From positions 1-33,391 of the forward strand of contig JAJPEP010000112.1 of NCBI GenBank assembly GCA_021166845.1: a stretch of 33,391 nucleotides of DNA, given 5' to 3'. The notes under the pieces were generated by a model that was given only the letters and a program-made list of their open reading frames with translations, was not told the DNA's origin and made no database searches. The stretch comes from Thiobacillus sp. (GTDB taxonomy: Bacteria; Pseudomonadota; Gammaproteobacteria; Burkholderiales; Thiobacillaceae). The stretch's first letter is position 1; each line of letters begins with the position of its first letter. A program made the translations under genes and the position numbers. Positions 17,621 through 29,196 of the stretch are shown here, piece by piece.

Positions 17621-18487
17621 ATGAAGTCAAGCTGGATGCTGGTGGCGGCGGCCCTGTTCGCGCTGATGGGCGTGCTGGTGAAGCATGCGTCCGCCACCTT
17701 CTCGCCCGCGGAACTGGTGTTTTACCGTTCGGCGTTCGGGCTGGTCGCCATCTGGGGGGCGATCGCCCTCGGCCGCCGCCAGTTTCTGGCGCCGCTCGCC
17801 ACGCGCCATTGGCGGGCGCACTTCTGGCGCGGACTGTCGGGCTTTGTCGCGCTGGTGCTGTTCTTTTACGCCATCGCGCGGCTGCCGCTGGCCACCGCGG
17901 TCACCCTGAATTACACCGCCCCGCTATTCCTGGCTGCGCTGTCCGCCTGGTGGCTGCGCGAGCGCCACGGGCGGGGACTGGTCGGGGCGGTGCTGCTGGG
18001 CTTTGCCGGGATCGTGCTGCTGCTGCGTCCGCAACTGCAGGACCAGGCCTGGCTGCCGGCGCTGGCCGGGCTGGCGTCGGGCATGCTGGCAGCGGTGGCC
18101 TATGTCAACGTCAAGCAACTGGGCCGGCTGGGCGAACCCGAGTGGCGGGTGGTGTTTTATTTCACTCTGCTGGCGACCGTGGGCGGCGGCGCATGGATGC
18201 TGGTGGCCGGCTTCCGCCATCCGCAGGCGGGCGACTGGCTGTGGCTCGCCGGCATCGGCGTCACCGCCACCCTGGCGCAACTGGCGCTGACGCGCGCGTA
18301 TCATCGCGGCCGCACGCTCATGGTCGGCGCGCTCGCCTACACCACGGTCGGGTTTTCCGCCCTGTACGGCGTGCTGCTGTTCGGCGAACGGCTGCCGCTG
18401 CCGGCCTGGATCGGCATGACTGTGGTGGCGGCAGCCGGTGTGTGGGCCGTGCGCGCGTCGACACCTGCGCAGCCGGATTCGCTATAG
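17621..18487 (+). CDS. DMT-superfamily (EamA) permease
   Basis: Inner-membrane transporter of the drug/metabolite family, likely exporting a small metabolite that cannot be named from sequence. The 288-residue protein has two EamA repeats. Ten hydrophobic segments can be followed, from MLVAAALFALMGVLVKHASA at the N-terminus to MTVVAAAGVWAVRA at the C-terminus. The conserved FYRS, LNYTAPLF and AYTTVGFSALYGVLLFGE segments are present. The start at 17621 is preceded by GGAG; the longer frame to 17111 is antisense to ispA and xseB. Confidence 0.9.
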   Translation: MKSSWMLVAAALFALMGVLVKHASATFSPAELVFYRSAFGLVAIWGAIALGRRQFLAPLATRHWRAHFWRGLSGFVALVLFFYAIARLPLATAVTLNYTAPLFLAALSAWWLRERHGRGLVGAVLLGFAGIVLLLRPQLQDQAWLPALAGLASGMLAAVAYVNVKQLGRLGEPEWRVVFYFTLLATVGGGAWMLVAGFRHPQAGDWLWLAGIGVTATLAQLALTRAYHRGRTLMVGALAYTTVGFSALYGVLLFGERLPLPAWIGMTVVAAAGVWAVRASTPAQPDSL

Positions 18488-18514
18488 TTCGGTCACATTC
18501 CAAAGGAGAGCACC

Positions 18515-18883
18515 ATGATCAGCCTGAACACCCAGGACAACCTGATTGCCGTCACCGTGATGGGGCAGTTCACGCTGGACGATTACTACGAGATCGAGAA
18601 GGCGGTATGCTACGGCATCCAGTTTCAGGGCACCGTCAACCTGCTGTTCGACTTGCGCGACATGCTGTCCTACAGCGTTGACGTGGCGTGGGAGGAACTG
18701 AAATTTTCGCGCGAGCACAAGAACGATTTTGGCCGCATCGCCATCCTGACCGGCGACCAGTGGGTGGCGTGGAGCATGTGGGTGAACCGCCTGTTCATGT
18801 CGGCGGATATCCGCCTGTTCGACGATCTGGACCTGGCGCAGGCCTGGCTGGCCGGCGGCGAATTGCCGGCCGCGGCGAGCTGA
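18515..18883 (+). CDS. SpoIIAA-like STAS-fold protein
   Basis: A 122-residue single-domain cytoplasmic protein resembling the SpoIIAA/STAS-like family found in many environmental bacteria. Features visible are the opening strand LIAVTVMGQFTLDDYYEIEKAV, then NLLFDLRDM, RIAILTGDQWVAW and the terminal DLAQAWLAGG helix. A GGAGA ribosome site precedes the ATG. It follows the permease by 27 bases and may share its transcript. A partner kinase or phosphatase is not encoded nearby. Function unknown. Confidence 0.8.
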   Translation: MISLNTQDNLIAVTVMGQFTLDDYYEIEKAVCYGIQFQGTVNLLFDLRDMLSYSVDVAWEELKFSREHKNDFGRIAILTGDQWVAWSMWVNRLFMSADIRLFDDLDLAQAWLAGGELPAAAS

Positions 18884-18920
18884 CACACGCCAGCCCGATA
18901 TCAGGCTGGCGCAGCGAAGT

Positions 18921-19784
18921 TCAATGCAGCGCTTCGGACAGGGCCTGGCGGTATTGCCGCGTCAGCGGATGGGCGTTGCCCAGCAGGTCGAACAGCGCCA
19001 GCAGGCTGATGCGGCCGATGTCGTGGCGAAAGCCGCGGTCGGTGCGGGCGATGACCAGCAGTTCCTCCAGCGCATCGGCAAACTCGTCCGCCGCCAGCAA
19101 TACCGCAGCGCGTTGATAGCGTGCATCGAGGTCGTTTGGATCGTGGGCGAGGCGGGCATCGAGTTCGGCCAGCGGCGGGGCCAGCCGCGCCGTTTCCGCC
19201 AGACTCAGGTGCGCGTGCAGGCGGGCGATTTCGGGCTCCGCGCGTGCGTCCGGCGGCAGGCTGTCGAGCAGCTTCAGCGCCTGTTCGCCTTCGCCTTCGG
19301 CCCACAGCAGCTTGGCGAGGTCGCGCGGGATGGCGAGGTTGTCGGGCTCGGCCATTGCCGCATTGGCGAGCAGCATGCGCGCCTGCGCTACGTTGCCCGA
19401 CTGCCATGCGGCCACCCCCAGCGCGTGGGCGCGGTTGGCGTCGCCTGCGATGAAGCGGTCGAGCACCTCGCGAAAGCTGCTGTCGGGATCGGCGCCGTGG
19501 ATGGTGTGGGCGACCTCGCCGCGCCAGAAAAACTTCACCGTGGGCACCGAATTCACGCCGAAGCGGCGCGCAAGCTCAGGCAGGTCGTCGGTGTTCAGCA
19601 TCACCAGCAGGAATTTGCCGCCGTATTCGGCGGCGAGCTTGACCAGGCGCGGCATCAGGATGAAGCAGGGGCCGGCCTTGGGCGTCCAGAAGTGCACCAG
19701 CACCGGGCCCTTGTGCGAGTTTTCCAGCACCAGCCGGTTGAAGTTCTCGGCGCTGGCGTCAAAGACATAAGGCGACAGGCTCAT
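18921..19784 (-). CDS. CnoX/YbbN-like thioredoxin-TPR protein with AGPC in place of CGPC
   Basis: A 287-residue protein: a thioredoxin fold (about 1-110) followed by TPR-like helices (about 115-287). In E. coli, CnoX acts as a holdase that transfers clients to GroEL and DnaK during oxidative stress. The active-site region reads WTPKAGPCFIL, so the first cysteine of the usual CGPC is replaced by alanine and ordinary dithiol redox activity is not expected. The conserved cis-proline segment SVPTVKFF is retained. The ATG at 19784 overlaps the pip stop as ATGA, so the two genes are coupled. Confidence 0.87.
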   Translation of the reverse strand: MSLSPYVFDASAENFNRLVLENSHKGPVLVHFWTPKAGPCFILMPRLVKLAAEYGGKFLLVMLNTDDLPELARRFGVNSVPTVKFFWRGEVAHTIHGADPDSSFREVLDRFIAGDANRAHALGVAAWQSGNVAQARMLLANAAMAEPDNLAIPRDLAKLLWAEGEGEQALKLLDSLPPDARAEPEIARLHAHLSLAETARLAPPLAELDARLAHDPNDLDARYQRAAVLLAADEFADALEELLVIARTDRGFRHDIGRISLLALFDLLGNAHPLTRQYRQALSEALH

Positions 19785-20743
19785 ACGAATCCTCCGGTTT
19801 CGGCAAAGCGGTTGCAGGCGGCGACGAGTTCGCGCGCGATGGCGGGTTCGAACGCCGAATGGCCGGCATCCGCCACGATCACATAGCGCGCCTCGGGCCA
19901 GGCGCGTGCCAGTTCGTCGGCCGAGACGATGGGGCAGACGACGTCGTAGCGTCCCTGCACGATCACCGTCGGGATGGAACGGATGCGGTCGACATGGGCG
20001 AGCAGGCTGTTGTCGGGCAGGAAGATGCGGTTGACGAAATAATGCGCCTCGATGCGCGACAGCGACAGCGCGGTTTTTTCGCTGCAGAACGCGGAGACGA
20101 GGCCGGGGTTGGGCAGCAGGGTCGAGCAGGACGCCTCGAAGGCGGCCCACTGAAACGCGGCGGGCTGGTGCACCGCCGGGTCGGGATCGAGCAGGCGGCG
20201 GTGATAGGCGGCGAGCAGGTCGTGGCGTTCGCTTTCCGGGATGAATTCCGCCAGTTGCCGTTGCGCCTCGGGGAACAAGGCGCGGATGCCGTAGAGGAAC
20301 CAGTCGATCTCGCTTTTTCGGCACAGGAATATCCCGCGCAGCACCAGACCGCGGCAGCGTTCGGGGTGGGTTTCGGCATAGGCGAGCGCCAGCGTCGAAC
20401 CCCACGAGCCGCCGAATACCAGCCAGGCATCGATGCCGAGTTCGCGCCGCAGCGCTTCCATGTCGGCGATCAGGTGCGGCGTGGTGTTGTCGGTGAGTTC
20501 GCCGTGCGGGGTCGAGCGGCCGCTGCCGCGCTGATCGAACAAAACGATCCGGTAGCGCGCGGGATCGAAAAACTGCCGCTGGATCGGCGAGGTGCCGGAA
20601 CCGGGCCCGCCGTGCACAAACAGCACCGGGATTCCGTCGGGGTTGCCGGAGGTCTCCCAGTAGACGCGGTGGATGCCTGCCGTATCCAGCATGCCGCTGG
20701 CGTAAGGCGTACAGGGTGGGTAGAGCGGGGCAAGGTCTGACAT
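19781..20743 (-). CDS. pip: Prolyl aminopeptidase (proline iminopeptidase)
   Basis: Alpha/beta hydrolase that releases N-terminal proline from peptides. The 320-residue protein has the oxyanion motif HGGPGSG (44-50), the nucleophile elbow GGSWGS with Ser113, Asp267 in QGRYDVVCP, and His295 in DAGHSAFEP, plus the cap-domain motif REALRRELGIDAW region typical of bacterial Pip. It is translationally coupled to the thioredoxin-TPR gene. The 192-base gap to the divergent FIST gene contains no further gene. Confidence 0.94.
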   Translation of the reverse strand: MSDLAPLYPPCTPYASGMLDTAGIHRVYWETSGNPDGIPVLFVHGGPGSGTSPIQRQFFDPARYRIVLFDQRGSGRSTPHGELTDNTTPHLIADMEALRRELGIDAWLVFGGSWGSTLALAYAETHPERCRGLVLRGIFLCRKSEIDWFLYGIRALFPEAQRQLAEFIPESERHDLLAAYHRRLLDPDPAVHQPAAFQWAAFEASCSTLLPNPGLVSAFCSEKTALSLSRIEAHYFVNRIFLPDNSLLAHVDRIRSIPTVIVQGRYDVVCPIVSADELARAWPEARYVIVADAGHSAFEPAIARELVAACNRFAETGGFV

Positions 20744-20935
20744 GGGCGGCGCCTGGAGTCGAAGCCAGGATTATCGCCTGCGCTGTCGGGCATGAACAGG
20801 CGAGGGGCGCGCCGATTCGCTGTGCCTGCCGGAAATTTTCCGTATCGACAGGCGGGTGCCGGGTACGTATGCTTCCGGTGAGGCGCCTGGCGCTTCGACG
20901 GCCGGACTGTTGTGATTCTTGTTTGATGTGATGCC

Positions 20936-22039
20936 ATGAGTGCCCCCTTCAAGTTTGCCCACGCTGTAGACCCCGACTGGACCCGCGCCGCGCAGGCCTG
21001 CATGAATCGGCTGGGCGCGATTCCCTCCGCGGCGACGCTGGGGTTTCTGTATGTGTCGGATGCCTTCGCGGGCGAACTCGACGCAATCCTGGCTTTTTTC
21101 AGAAGCTCGACGGCGGTGCCGCACTGGACCGGCAGCGTGGGCGTGGGGGTCTGCGCCAGCGGGGTGGAATACCTGGGGCAACCGGCGATGGCGGTGATGC
21201 TGGGCGAGTTCGAGCTGGCCGATTTCAGCATGCTGCCGCTGCTGCGGATCCCGCAGGATATCGCCGCGCAGCCGCTGCCGGATGCCTACTTCGCCATAGT
21301 GCATGGCGACCCGGCCAACGCCCGCATCCAGGAACTGATCGAAGGCCTCAGTGAACGTGTGTCGAGCGGCTTTGTCGTCGGCGGGCTGTCCAGTTCGGAA
21401 GGCGTGACCGCGCAGATCAGCGACGGCGTGGTGAGCGGCGGTTTGTCGGGCGTGCTGTTCAGCGAGCGGGTGAAGTTGGCGACGCGGCTGACGCAGGGGG
21501 TTTCGCCGCTGGGGCCGCGCCATCGCGTCACCGCAGCCAACAAGAACGTCATCGGCAGCCTTGACCATCGTCCGGCGCTGGACGTGATGAAGGAAGAAAT
21601 CGGCGAAGCGCTGGCGCGCGACCTGCGGCGCGCGGCTGGCTATATTTTTGTCGGCCTGCCGGTACGCGGTTCGGACACCGGCGACTATCTGGTGCGCAAC
21701 ATCCTCGGTGTCGACCCGCAGAATCATCTGGTGGCAATCGGCGAAACCGTCGAGCCGGGAGACGAGCTGCTGTTTTGCCGGCGCGATCGGCAGTCGGCCG
21801 AGGCCGACCTGCAGCGGATGCTCGCGGCCATCGGCACGCAATTGAACGCGCCGATCCGGGGCGGCGTGTATTATTCCTGCCTGGGGCGCGGCCAGCACAT
21901 GTTCGGCGCGCCGAATCGCGAAATGGAACTGATTCGCGATGCCCTGGGGGATTTTCCGTTGGTGGGTTTTTTTGCCAACGGCGAAATTTCCCACAACCGT
22001 TTATATGGCTACACCGGGGTGTTGACCCTGTTCGGATGA
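20936..22039 (+). CDS. FIST-domain signal-sensing protein
   Basis: A 367-residue protein of FIST_N plus FIST_C architecture. This is an input domain thought to bind small ligands such as amino acids, usually attached to or encoded beside signalling enzymes. Indicators are GSVGVGVCASGVEY, SGFVVGGLSSSEG, the SPLGPRHRVTAANKNVI junction and the C-terminal GFFANGEISHNRLYGYTGVLTLFG, which is the FIST_C signature. There is no membrane segment or output domain, so it must work through a partner. The next gene encodes a small coiled-coil protein and then an EAL-domain remnant, consistent with a former signalling locus. Confidence 0.88.
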   Translation: MSAPFKFAHAVDPDWTRAAQACMNRLGAIPSAATLGFLYVSDAFAGELDAILAFFRSSTAVPHWTGSVGVGVCASGVEYLGQPAMAVMLGEFELADFSMLPLLRIPQDIAAQPLPDAYFAIVHGDPANARIQELIEGLSERVSSGFVVGGLSSSEGVTAQISDGVVSGGLSGVLFSERVKLATRLTQGVSPLGPRHRVTAANKNVIGSLDHRPALDVMKEEIGEALARDLRRAAGYIFVGLPVRGSDTGDYLVRNILGVDPQNHLVAIGETVEPGDELLFCRRDRQSAEADLQRMLAAIGTQLNAPIRGGVYYSCLGRGQHMFGAPNREMELIRDALGDFPLVGFFANGEISHNRLYGYTGVLTLFG

Positions 22040-22058
22040 CCAGTATGAGGATACAAGC

Positions 22059-22322
22059 ATGACCCTGCACGCCATGAAAGAAGACGAGGTCCGCCTGCTG
22101 CGCGGCGAGATCGAAATGTTGATGAGCGAACGCCGCCAGCTGTTGCAGGTGACAGGCGCGGCAGCAGTATTCGTCGCCAATCTCGATACCGATACTTTGC
22201 CTGACGACACCGACACCATCGATGCGGCTGAAATGCTGGCCGAACAACTCAACGGGCTGTCCGAGGAAACCCTCAAGGACGCGCTGGAGTCGGTGAGCGC
22301 CGAACTCGATCCCGTGCAATAG
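22059..22322 (+). CDS. Small acidic coiled-coil protein behind the FIST gene
   Basis: An 87-residue protein with no recognised domain. Residues 6-30 form a predicted amphipathic helix (MKEDEVRLLRGEIEMLMSER), followed by a hydrophobic stretch TGAAAVFVANL and an acidic C-terminal half rich in Asp and Glu. It starts 19 bases after the FIST stop, with a fair ribosome site before it, and is probably co-transcribed; an internal ATG at 22074 is an alternative start. The coiled coil suggests an adaptor or multimerisation role for the FIST protein, by context only. Confidence 0.7.
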   Translation: MTLHAMKEDEVRLLRGEIEMLMSERRQLLQVTGAAAVFVANLDTDTLPDDTDTIDAAEMLAEQLNGLSEETLKDALESVSAELDPVQ

Positions 22323-22336
22323 ACGGGCCCCGCCTC

Positions 22337-22734
22337 TTGGCCCGTTTGTCGCTGCCCGGTTCCGCTGCATTCGGACGCTTTACTCTGATCGTCGGGCTGA
22401 CGGCGCTGGCGTATTCGCTGGCGGACTGGCTCAGCCTCAAGCTTGCAACGTATGTGGCCGATGTGGTCGCTTCAAGCCGCCGCCGGTGGCCATCAATCTG
22501 TCGCCGCGACAGCTTTCCGATGCGCGCCTGACCGACGATATCGATGCCATTCTGAAGGAAACCGGAATGGATTCAGCGCATTTGAAACTGGAAGTGACCG
22601 AAAGCGCGGCGATGGAGAATCCCGGGCGCACCTTCGGCATCCTCGCCGCGCTGCGTCAGAGCGGGCTGCAAACCGCTGACGTCGAGCAAGGTCGGCGAGC
22701 TGTTTGCGCTGAATTTCACTTTCTGACCGACTGA
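22337..22734 (+). pseudogene. Remnant of a MASE1/EAL-type cyclic-di-GMP phosphodiesterase
   Basis: Two pieces of a larger gene survive in different frames. The first (from 22337, TTG) encodes FGRFTLIVGLTALAYSLADW and LSLKLA, like the first membrane segment of a MASE1 sensor. The second (from about 22480) encodes PVAINLSPRQLSDARLTDDI and then LKLEVTESAAMENPGRTFGI, the middle of an EAL domain, including the TES motif. The EAL start motif and the DDFGTGYSSL segment are both missing, and the frame runs out at 22734. At least two deletions are needed to explain this, so no functional product is expected. Confidence 0.75.
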
Positions 22735-22838
22735 ATTGCGCGTCTGAGATGGAATGTTGAGGCCCGCCCCGGGCCGAATGCCGGCGGTTGCCCGGCGCCG
22801 GCACAAGCCAGGCGGACCCGCAGCCGATTTCCTTCAAG

Positions 22839-25505
<2,667 letters not shown>

Positions 25506-25591
25506 GATGGTTTGATTCGTAAAATGATTGACTGTGAAAAATGGCCGGGAGGCCCGATTTTACCGGAAGCGCAACGCCTGTTAACGTTCGC

Positions 25592-25942
25592 TTACAAGCG
25601 AATGCCGAACATGCCCAGCAGCTTGACCATGCCCAGGTAGGCCAGTGCCGTGGCGGCGCTGGAGGCGGCCAGGCTGAACCAGAAACCGAGGCCATTGCGC
25701 AGCAGAAACGGCAGCAGCACAAACAGCAGCAGCGAGGGCAGCACCAGCCAGAAAATTCCGCTGGAGAGCGCGGCAACCTTCTGCACGTCGCCGGTGTCGA
25801 GATACAGCCAGACAAACGCGAGCAGCGAGATGAGCGGCAGCGAAGCCACGGCCGCCGCCCAGAACGTGCTGCGCTTGGCCACTTCGGCAACGACGACGAG
25901 GATCAGCGCGGACAGGGCGATCTTGAATGCATATTGCCCCAT
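25592..25942 (-). CDS. DUF3147-type small membrane protein
   Basis: A 116-residue protein with four hydrophobic segments: KIALSALILVVVAEVAK, ASLPLISLLAFVWLYL, GIFWLVLPSLLLFVLLPFLL and SSAATALAYLGMVKLLGMFG. It looks like the DUF3147 inner-membrane family; no activity is known to me. The ATG is ten bases after the lysS stop, so it is probably co-transcribed with lysS. Confidence 0.8.
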   Translation of the reverse strand: MGQYAFKIALSALILVVVAEVAKRSTFWAAAVASLPLISLLAFVWLYLDTGDVQKVAALSSGIFWLVLPSLLLFVLLPFLLRNGLGFWFSLAASSAATALAYLGMVKLLGMFGIRL

Positions 25943-25952
25943 GGCTGCAGGA

Positions 25953-27464
25953 TCAGCCTTCGCGCCGCATCTGCGGGAACAGAATGACGTCGCGGATGCT
26001 TGGCGAATCGGTCAGGAGCATCACCAGGCGGTCGATGCCGATGCCGCAGCCGCCGGTGGGCGGCAGGCCGTGCTCCAGCGCGCGGATGAAGTCGGCGTCG
26101 TAGTGCATCGCTTCCTCGTCGCCGGCCTCCTTCTGCCGGACCTGTTCCATGAAGCGCTCGGCCTGGTCTTCGGCGTCGTTCAGCTCGGAAAAGCCGTTGG
26201 CCATTTCGCGTCCGGTGATGAAGAGCTCGAAGCGCTCGGTGATGTCGGGCTGGGCATCGGAACGACGCGCCAGCGGCGACACTTCGGCCGGGTAGTCGAT
26301 GATGAAAGTCGGCTGGATCAGGAGCGCTTCGGTGGTTTCCTCGAAGAAGGAAAGCTGCAGGCCGCCGAGCCCGTCCTGCGGGCGGTACTTCGCTTTCATC
26401 GCGACGAACTGGCCGACCAGCCAGTCGCGGTCGTTCAACTGTTCTACGGTGTAGTGCGAGTTGTATTTGCGGATCGCCTCGACGATGGTGAGACGATCGA
26501 ACGGTTTGCCAAGTTCGATTTCATGGCCCTGGTAGACGACCGTGGTCGAGCCGGTGGCGGCGACCGCGGCGTGGCGGATCAGCGCCTCGGTGAAATCCAT
26601 CAGGTAGCGGTATTCGCGGTAGGCCTCGTAGAACTCCATCATGGTGAACTCGGGGTTGTGCCGGGTCGACAGGCCTTCGTTGCGGAAGTTGCGGTTGATC
26701 TCGAACACCTTCTCGAAGCCGCCGACCACCAGCCGCTTGAGATACAGCTCGGGCGCGATGCGCAGGAACAGCTCCATGTCGAGCGCGTTGTGGTGGGTGG
26801 CAAACGGTTTCGCCGCGGCGCCGCCGGGGATGGGATGCATCATCGGCGTTTCGACTTCGAGAAAATCACGTTCGACCATGAAGCCGCGGATCGCCTGGAT
26901 GATCTTCGAGCGGCGCATGAAGGTCTCGCGCGCATCGTCGTTGGTGATGAGGTCGAGGTAGCGCTGGCGGTATTTCTGCTCCTGGTCGGCAAGGCCATGG
27001 AATTTCTCCGGCAGCGGGCGCAGCGCCTTCGACAGCAGGCGGATCGATTTCGCCTGGATGGTGAGCTCGCCCTTGTTGGTCTTGAACAGCGTGCCGGTCA
27101 CGCCGAGAAAATCGCCCAAGTCCCAGTGCTTGAACGCGTCGTGCGCGTCCACGCCGGTGAGATCGTTCGACACGTACACCTGGATGCGCCCGCTCATGTC
27201 CTGCAGGGTGGCGAAGCTCGCCTTGCCCATCACGCGTTTGAGCATCATGCGGCCGGCGAGCTGGACCGGGATGGCCTCGGCTTCCAGCGCTTCCTTGCTC
27301 TTGTCGCCGTGTGCGGCGGCCAGCTTGCCGGCGTAGTCGCGGCGCTCGAAGTCGTTGGGGAAGGCGACGACGCCCGCCTCGCGGATCGCGGCGAGTTTGG
27401 CGCGCCGCTCCATGATGATCTGGTTCTCGTCGAGGGTGGGGGCGGGGGAGGTGGGTTCGGTCAT
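25953..27464 (-). CDS. lysS: Lysyl-tRNA synthetase, class II
   Basis: Charges tRNA-Lys. The 503-residue product has an N-terminal OB-fold anticodon-binding domain ([13 protein letters not shown] region) and a class II catalytic core with motif 2 [20 protein letters not shown] and motif 3 [13 protein letters not shown] near the C-terminus. The start is the ATG at 27464, only nine bases after the stop of the PIN-domain toxin gene, with a weak ribosome site. It may therefore depend partly on transcription from the toxin-antitoxin promoter. Confidence 0.97.
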   Translation of the reverse strand: MTEPTSPAPTLDENQIIMERRAKLAAIREAGVVAFPNDFERRDYAGKLAAAHGDKSKEALEAEAIPVQLAGRMMLKRVMGKASFATLQDMSGRIQVYVSNDLTGVDAHDAFKHWDLGDFLGVTGTLFKTNKGELTIQAKSIRLLSKALRPLPEKFHGLADQEQKYRQRYLDLITNDDARETFMRRSKIIQAIRGFMVERDFLEVETPMMHPIPGGAAAKPFATHHNALDMELFLRIAPELYLKRLVVGGFEKVFEINRNFRNEGLSTRHNPEFTMMEFYEAYREYRYLMDFTEALIRHAAVAATGSTTVVYQGHEIELGKPFDRLTIVEAIRKYNSHYTVEQLNDRDWLVGQFVAMKAKYRPQDGLGGLQLSFFEETTEALLIQPTFIIDYPAEVSPLARRSDAQPDITERFELFITGREMANGFSELNDAEDQAERFMEQVRQKEAGDEEAMHYDADFIRALEHGLPPTGGCGIGIDRLVMLLTDSPSIRDVILFPQMRREG

Positions 27465-27473
27465 GGTGCCAAT

Positions 27474-27902
27474 TCAATAAAAGGTAGATACGGGTATGCC
27501 GAGCGCACGGGCGGCCTCGGCTTGGTTCTTGTCGGCGGTGGCGAAGCTGGTCGCGCCGTAGTGCCGGGCATAAGCCAGATGCAGGGCATCCAGTGCGCGC
27601 AGCGGCAGTTCGGGAATCAGGTCGATCAACAGGCGTGCCTCGCTGAACAGGTTGGCTGCATCCTGCTGGATGTTCCAGCGCGCCTGCACATCACGGTCGA
27701 ATTCGGCAAGCACCTTGCGCTCCAGCGGCGAGTCGATTTGCCCGGCGCGGCGCCGCCGCGCCAGCAGGCAGCGAAACTCCACCAGGGTAAGCGGGCTGGT
27801 CGACACGCCGTCCTGGGCGTCGGCCCAGTCGAGCACGTCCAGCGAACGGGGTTCGCGGACATAGCATTTGGCCAGCGCGCTGGTGTCAATGTAGGCGCTC
27901 AA
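27474..27902 (-). CDS. PIN-domain toxin of a type II toxin-antitoxin pair (VapC-like)
   Basis: A 142-residue PIN-fold ribonuclease. VapC toxins cut tRNA or rRNA, and the target here is unknown. The four acidic metal-binding residues can be placed at Asp6 (YIDTSAL), Glu42 (TLVEFR), Asp105 (LRALDALHLA) and Asp124 (FATADKNQAEAA). The ATG overlaps the antitoxin stop as ATGA, the usual coupling. It is followed after nine bases by lysS. Confidence 0.92.
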   Translation of the reverse strand: MSAYIDTSALAKCYVREPRSLDVLDWADAQDGVSTSPLTLVEFRCLLARRRRAGQIDSPLERKVLAEFDRDVQARWNIQQDAANLFSEARLLIDLIPELPLRALDALHLAYARHYGATSFATADKNQAEAARALGIPVSTFY

Positions 27903-28132
27903 GCGCGATCCTCGCGCTCTTCTGCAAGAATGTCTTCGCTGGGAACGGTTTGCATCGGCTGGCTTTCAAGAAACGCCCGCAGCGAGCGGAAAGGCTTCTT
28001 GCGTGGTTCCACCGGCAGAATCCGCGCCACCGGCTCGCCGCGGCACACCACCAGCACTTCGTCGCTGTCGGCGAACATCTGGTCGGGGTGCGACAGGCCC
28101 TCGCGGGCTTCGCGGATGGTCATGGTTTTCAT
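27899..28132 (-). CDS. Phd/YefM-like antitoxin
   Basis: A 77-residue antitoxin expected to bind DNA through its N-terminal Phd/YefM-like domain (TIREAREGLSHPDQMFADSD, then VLVVCRGEPVARILPV) and to neutralise the PIN toxin through its C-terminal tail (SLRAFLESQPMQTVPSEDIL). I place the start at 28132 because GGAG is seven bases upstream; the frame is open to 28162 but that would place the start in the operator. The gene lies at the head of antitoxin-toxin-lysS. Confidence 0.88.
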   Translation of the reverse strand: MKTMTIREAREGLSHPDQMFADSDEVLVVCRGEPVARILPVEPRKKPFRSLRAFLESQPMQTVPSEDILAEEREDRA

Positions 28133-28153
28133 GGAACGCTCCAGGCGCAAAAC

Positions 28154-28181
28154 GTGACACAATTATAGCTGATGTGACACA
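28154..28181 (-). promoter_or_regulatory. Promoter and putative operator of the toxin-antitoxin operon
   Basis: Two exact eight-base direct repeats GTGACACA lie at 28154-28161 and 28174-28181, 20 bases apart or about two helical turns. Between them on the minus strand is a perfect -10 box TATAAT (28167-28162). No good -35 box is visible. Repeats bracketing a -10 are what autorepression by a toxin-antitoxin complex would use. Confidence 0.6.
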
Positions 28182-28239
28182 CTGATTTCCCAGCCGGAAA
28201 ACCGGATTCAACCCAGCCCCGCCCAAGATTTGTACCCGC

Positions 28240-29196
28240 ATGCCGCCTGATTCCGCCCTCGATCTGCTCAACCGTGTCTTTGGTTACCCCGCGTTTCGCG
28301 GCGAGCAGGCCGCCATCGTCGACACCGTCGCGGCGGGCGGCGACGCGCTGGTGCTGATGCCCACCGGCGGCGGCAAGTCGCTGTGTTTCCAGATTCCGGC
28401 ACTGCTGCGCGAGGGCTGCGCGGTGGTGGTGTCGCCGCTGATCGCGCTGATGCAGGATCAGGTCGCGGCGCTGCAGGAACTCGGCATCGCGGCGGCGTTT
28501 CTGAACTCCAGCCTCGACGGCGCGGCGGCGATGCAGGTCGAGCGCGACTTCGCCACCGGGCAACTCAAGCTCTTGTACGTCGCCCCGGAACGCCTGCTCA
28601 CGCCGCGTTTTCAATCTCTGCTCGAACAGGCGCACGTCGCCCTGTTCGCTATCGACGAGGCGCACTGCGTGTCGCAATGGGGGCACGACTTCCGCCCGGA
28701 GTACCTCGGCCTGTCGGCCTTGCACGAGCGTTTTCCCGAAGTGCCGCGCATCGCGCTCACCGCGACGGCTGACGCCGCGACGCGCGCCGAAATCCTCACC
28801 CGGCTCGACCTCGGTGCCGCGCGCGTCTTCGTCGCCAGCTTCGACCGCCCCAACATCCGCTACCGCATCAGCGAAAAAACCGAGCCGCGCCGCCAACTGC
28901 TGGATTTCCTGAATGAACACCAAGGCGAGGCCGGCATCGTCTATTGCAGCACGCGCAAGAAGGTCGAGGAGACAGCCGACGCCCTCAAACAGGCCGGCTT
29001 CACCGCGCTGGCGTATCACGGCGGCATGGACAACGACACGCGCCGCCGCCACCAGGAAAGATTCCTGCGCGAGGACGGCGTCGTCATGGTCGCCACCCTC
29101 GCGTTCGGCATGGGCATCGACAAGCCCGACGTGCGCTTCGTCGCCCACCTCGACCTGCCGCGCTCGGTCGAGGGCTACTACCAGGACACGCATTAG
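28240..29196 (+). pseudogene. recQ: RecQ helicase, truncated at motif VI by foreign sequence
   Basis: ATP-dependent 3'-5' DNA helicase of recombination and repair, normally about 600 residues or more. The N-terminal helicase lobe is intact: Walker A PTGGGKS at 41-47, DEAH at 139-142, then QWGHDFRPEYLGL. The second lobe reads as far as FGMGIDKPDVRFV and DLPRSVEGYYQDT. The family continues GRAGRDG at this point, but here the next codons are CAT TAG. The arginine-finger motif VI and the RQC and HRDC domains are absent to the window end. The 318-residue product should be inactive as a helicase. Confidence 0.9.

Noticed and set aside
25650..28157. 835-codon plus-strand open frame opposite DUF3147, lysS and the toxin-antitoxin pair
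   Set aside because: It is antisense to four well-supported genes and has no recognisable protein features.
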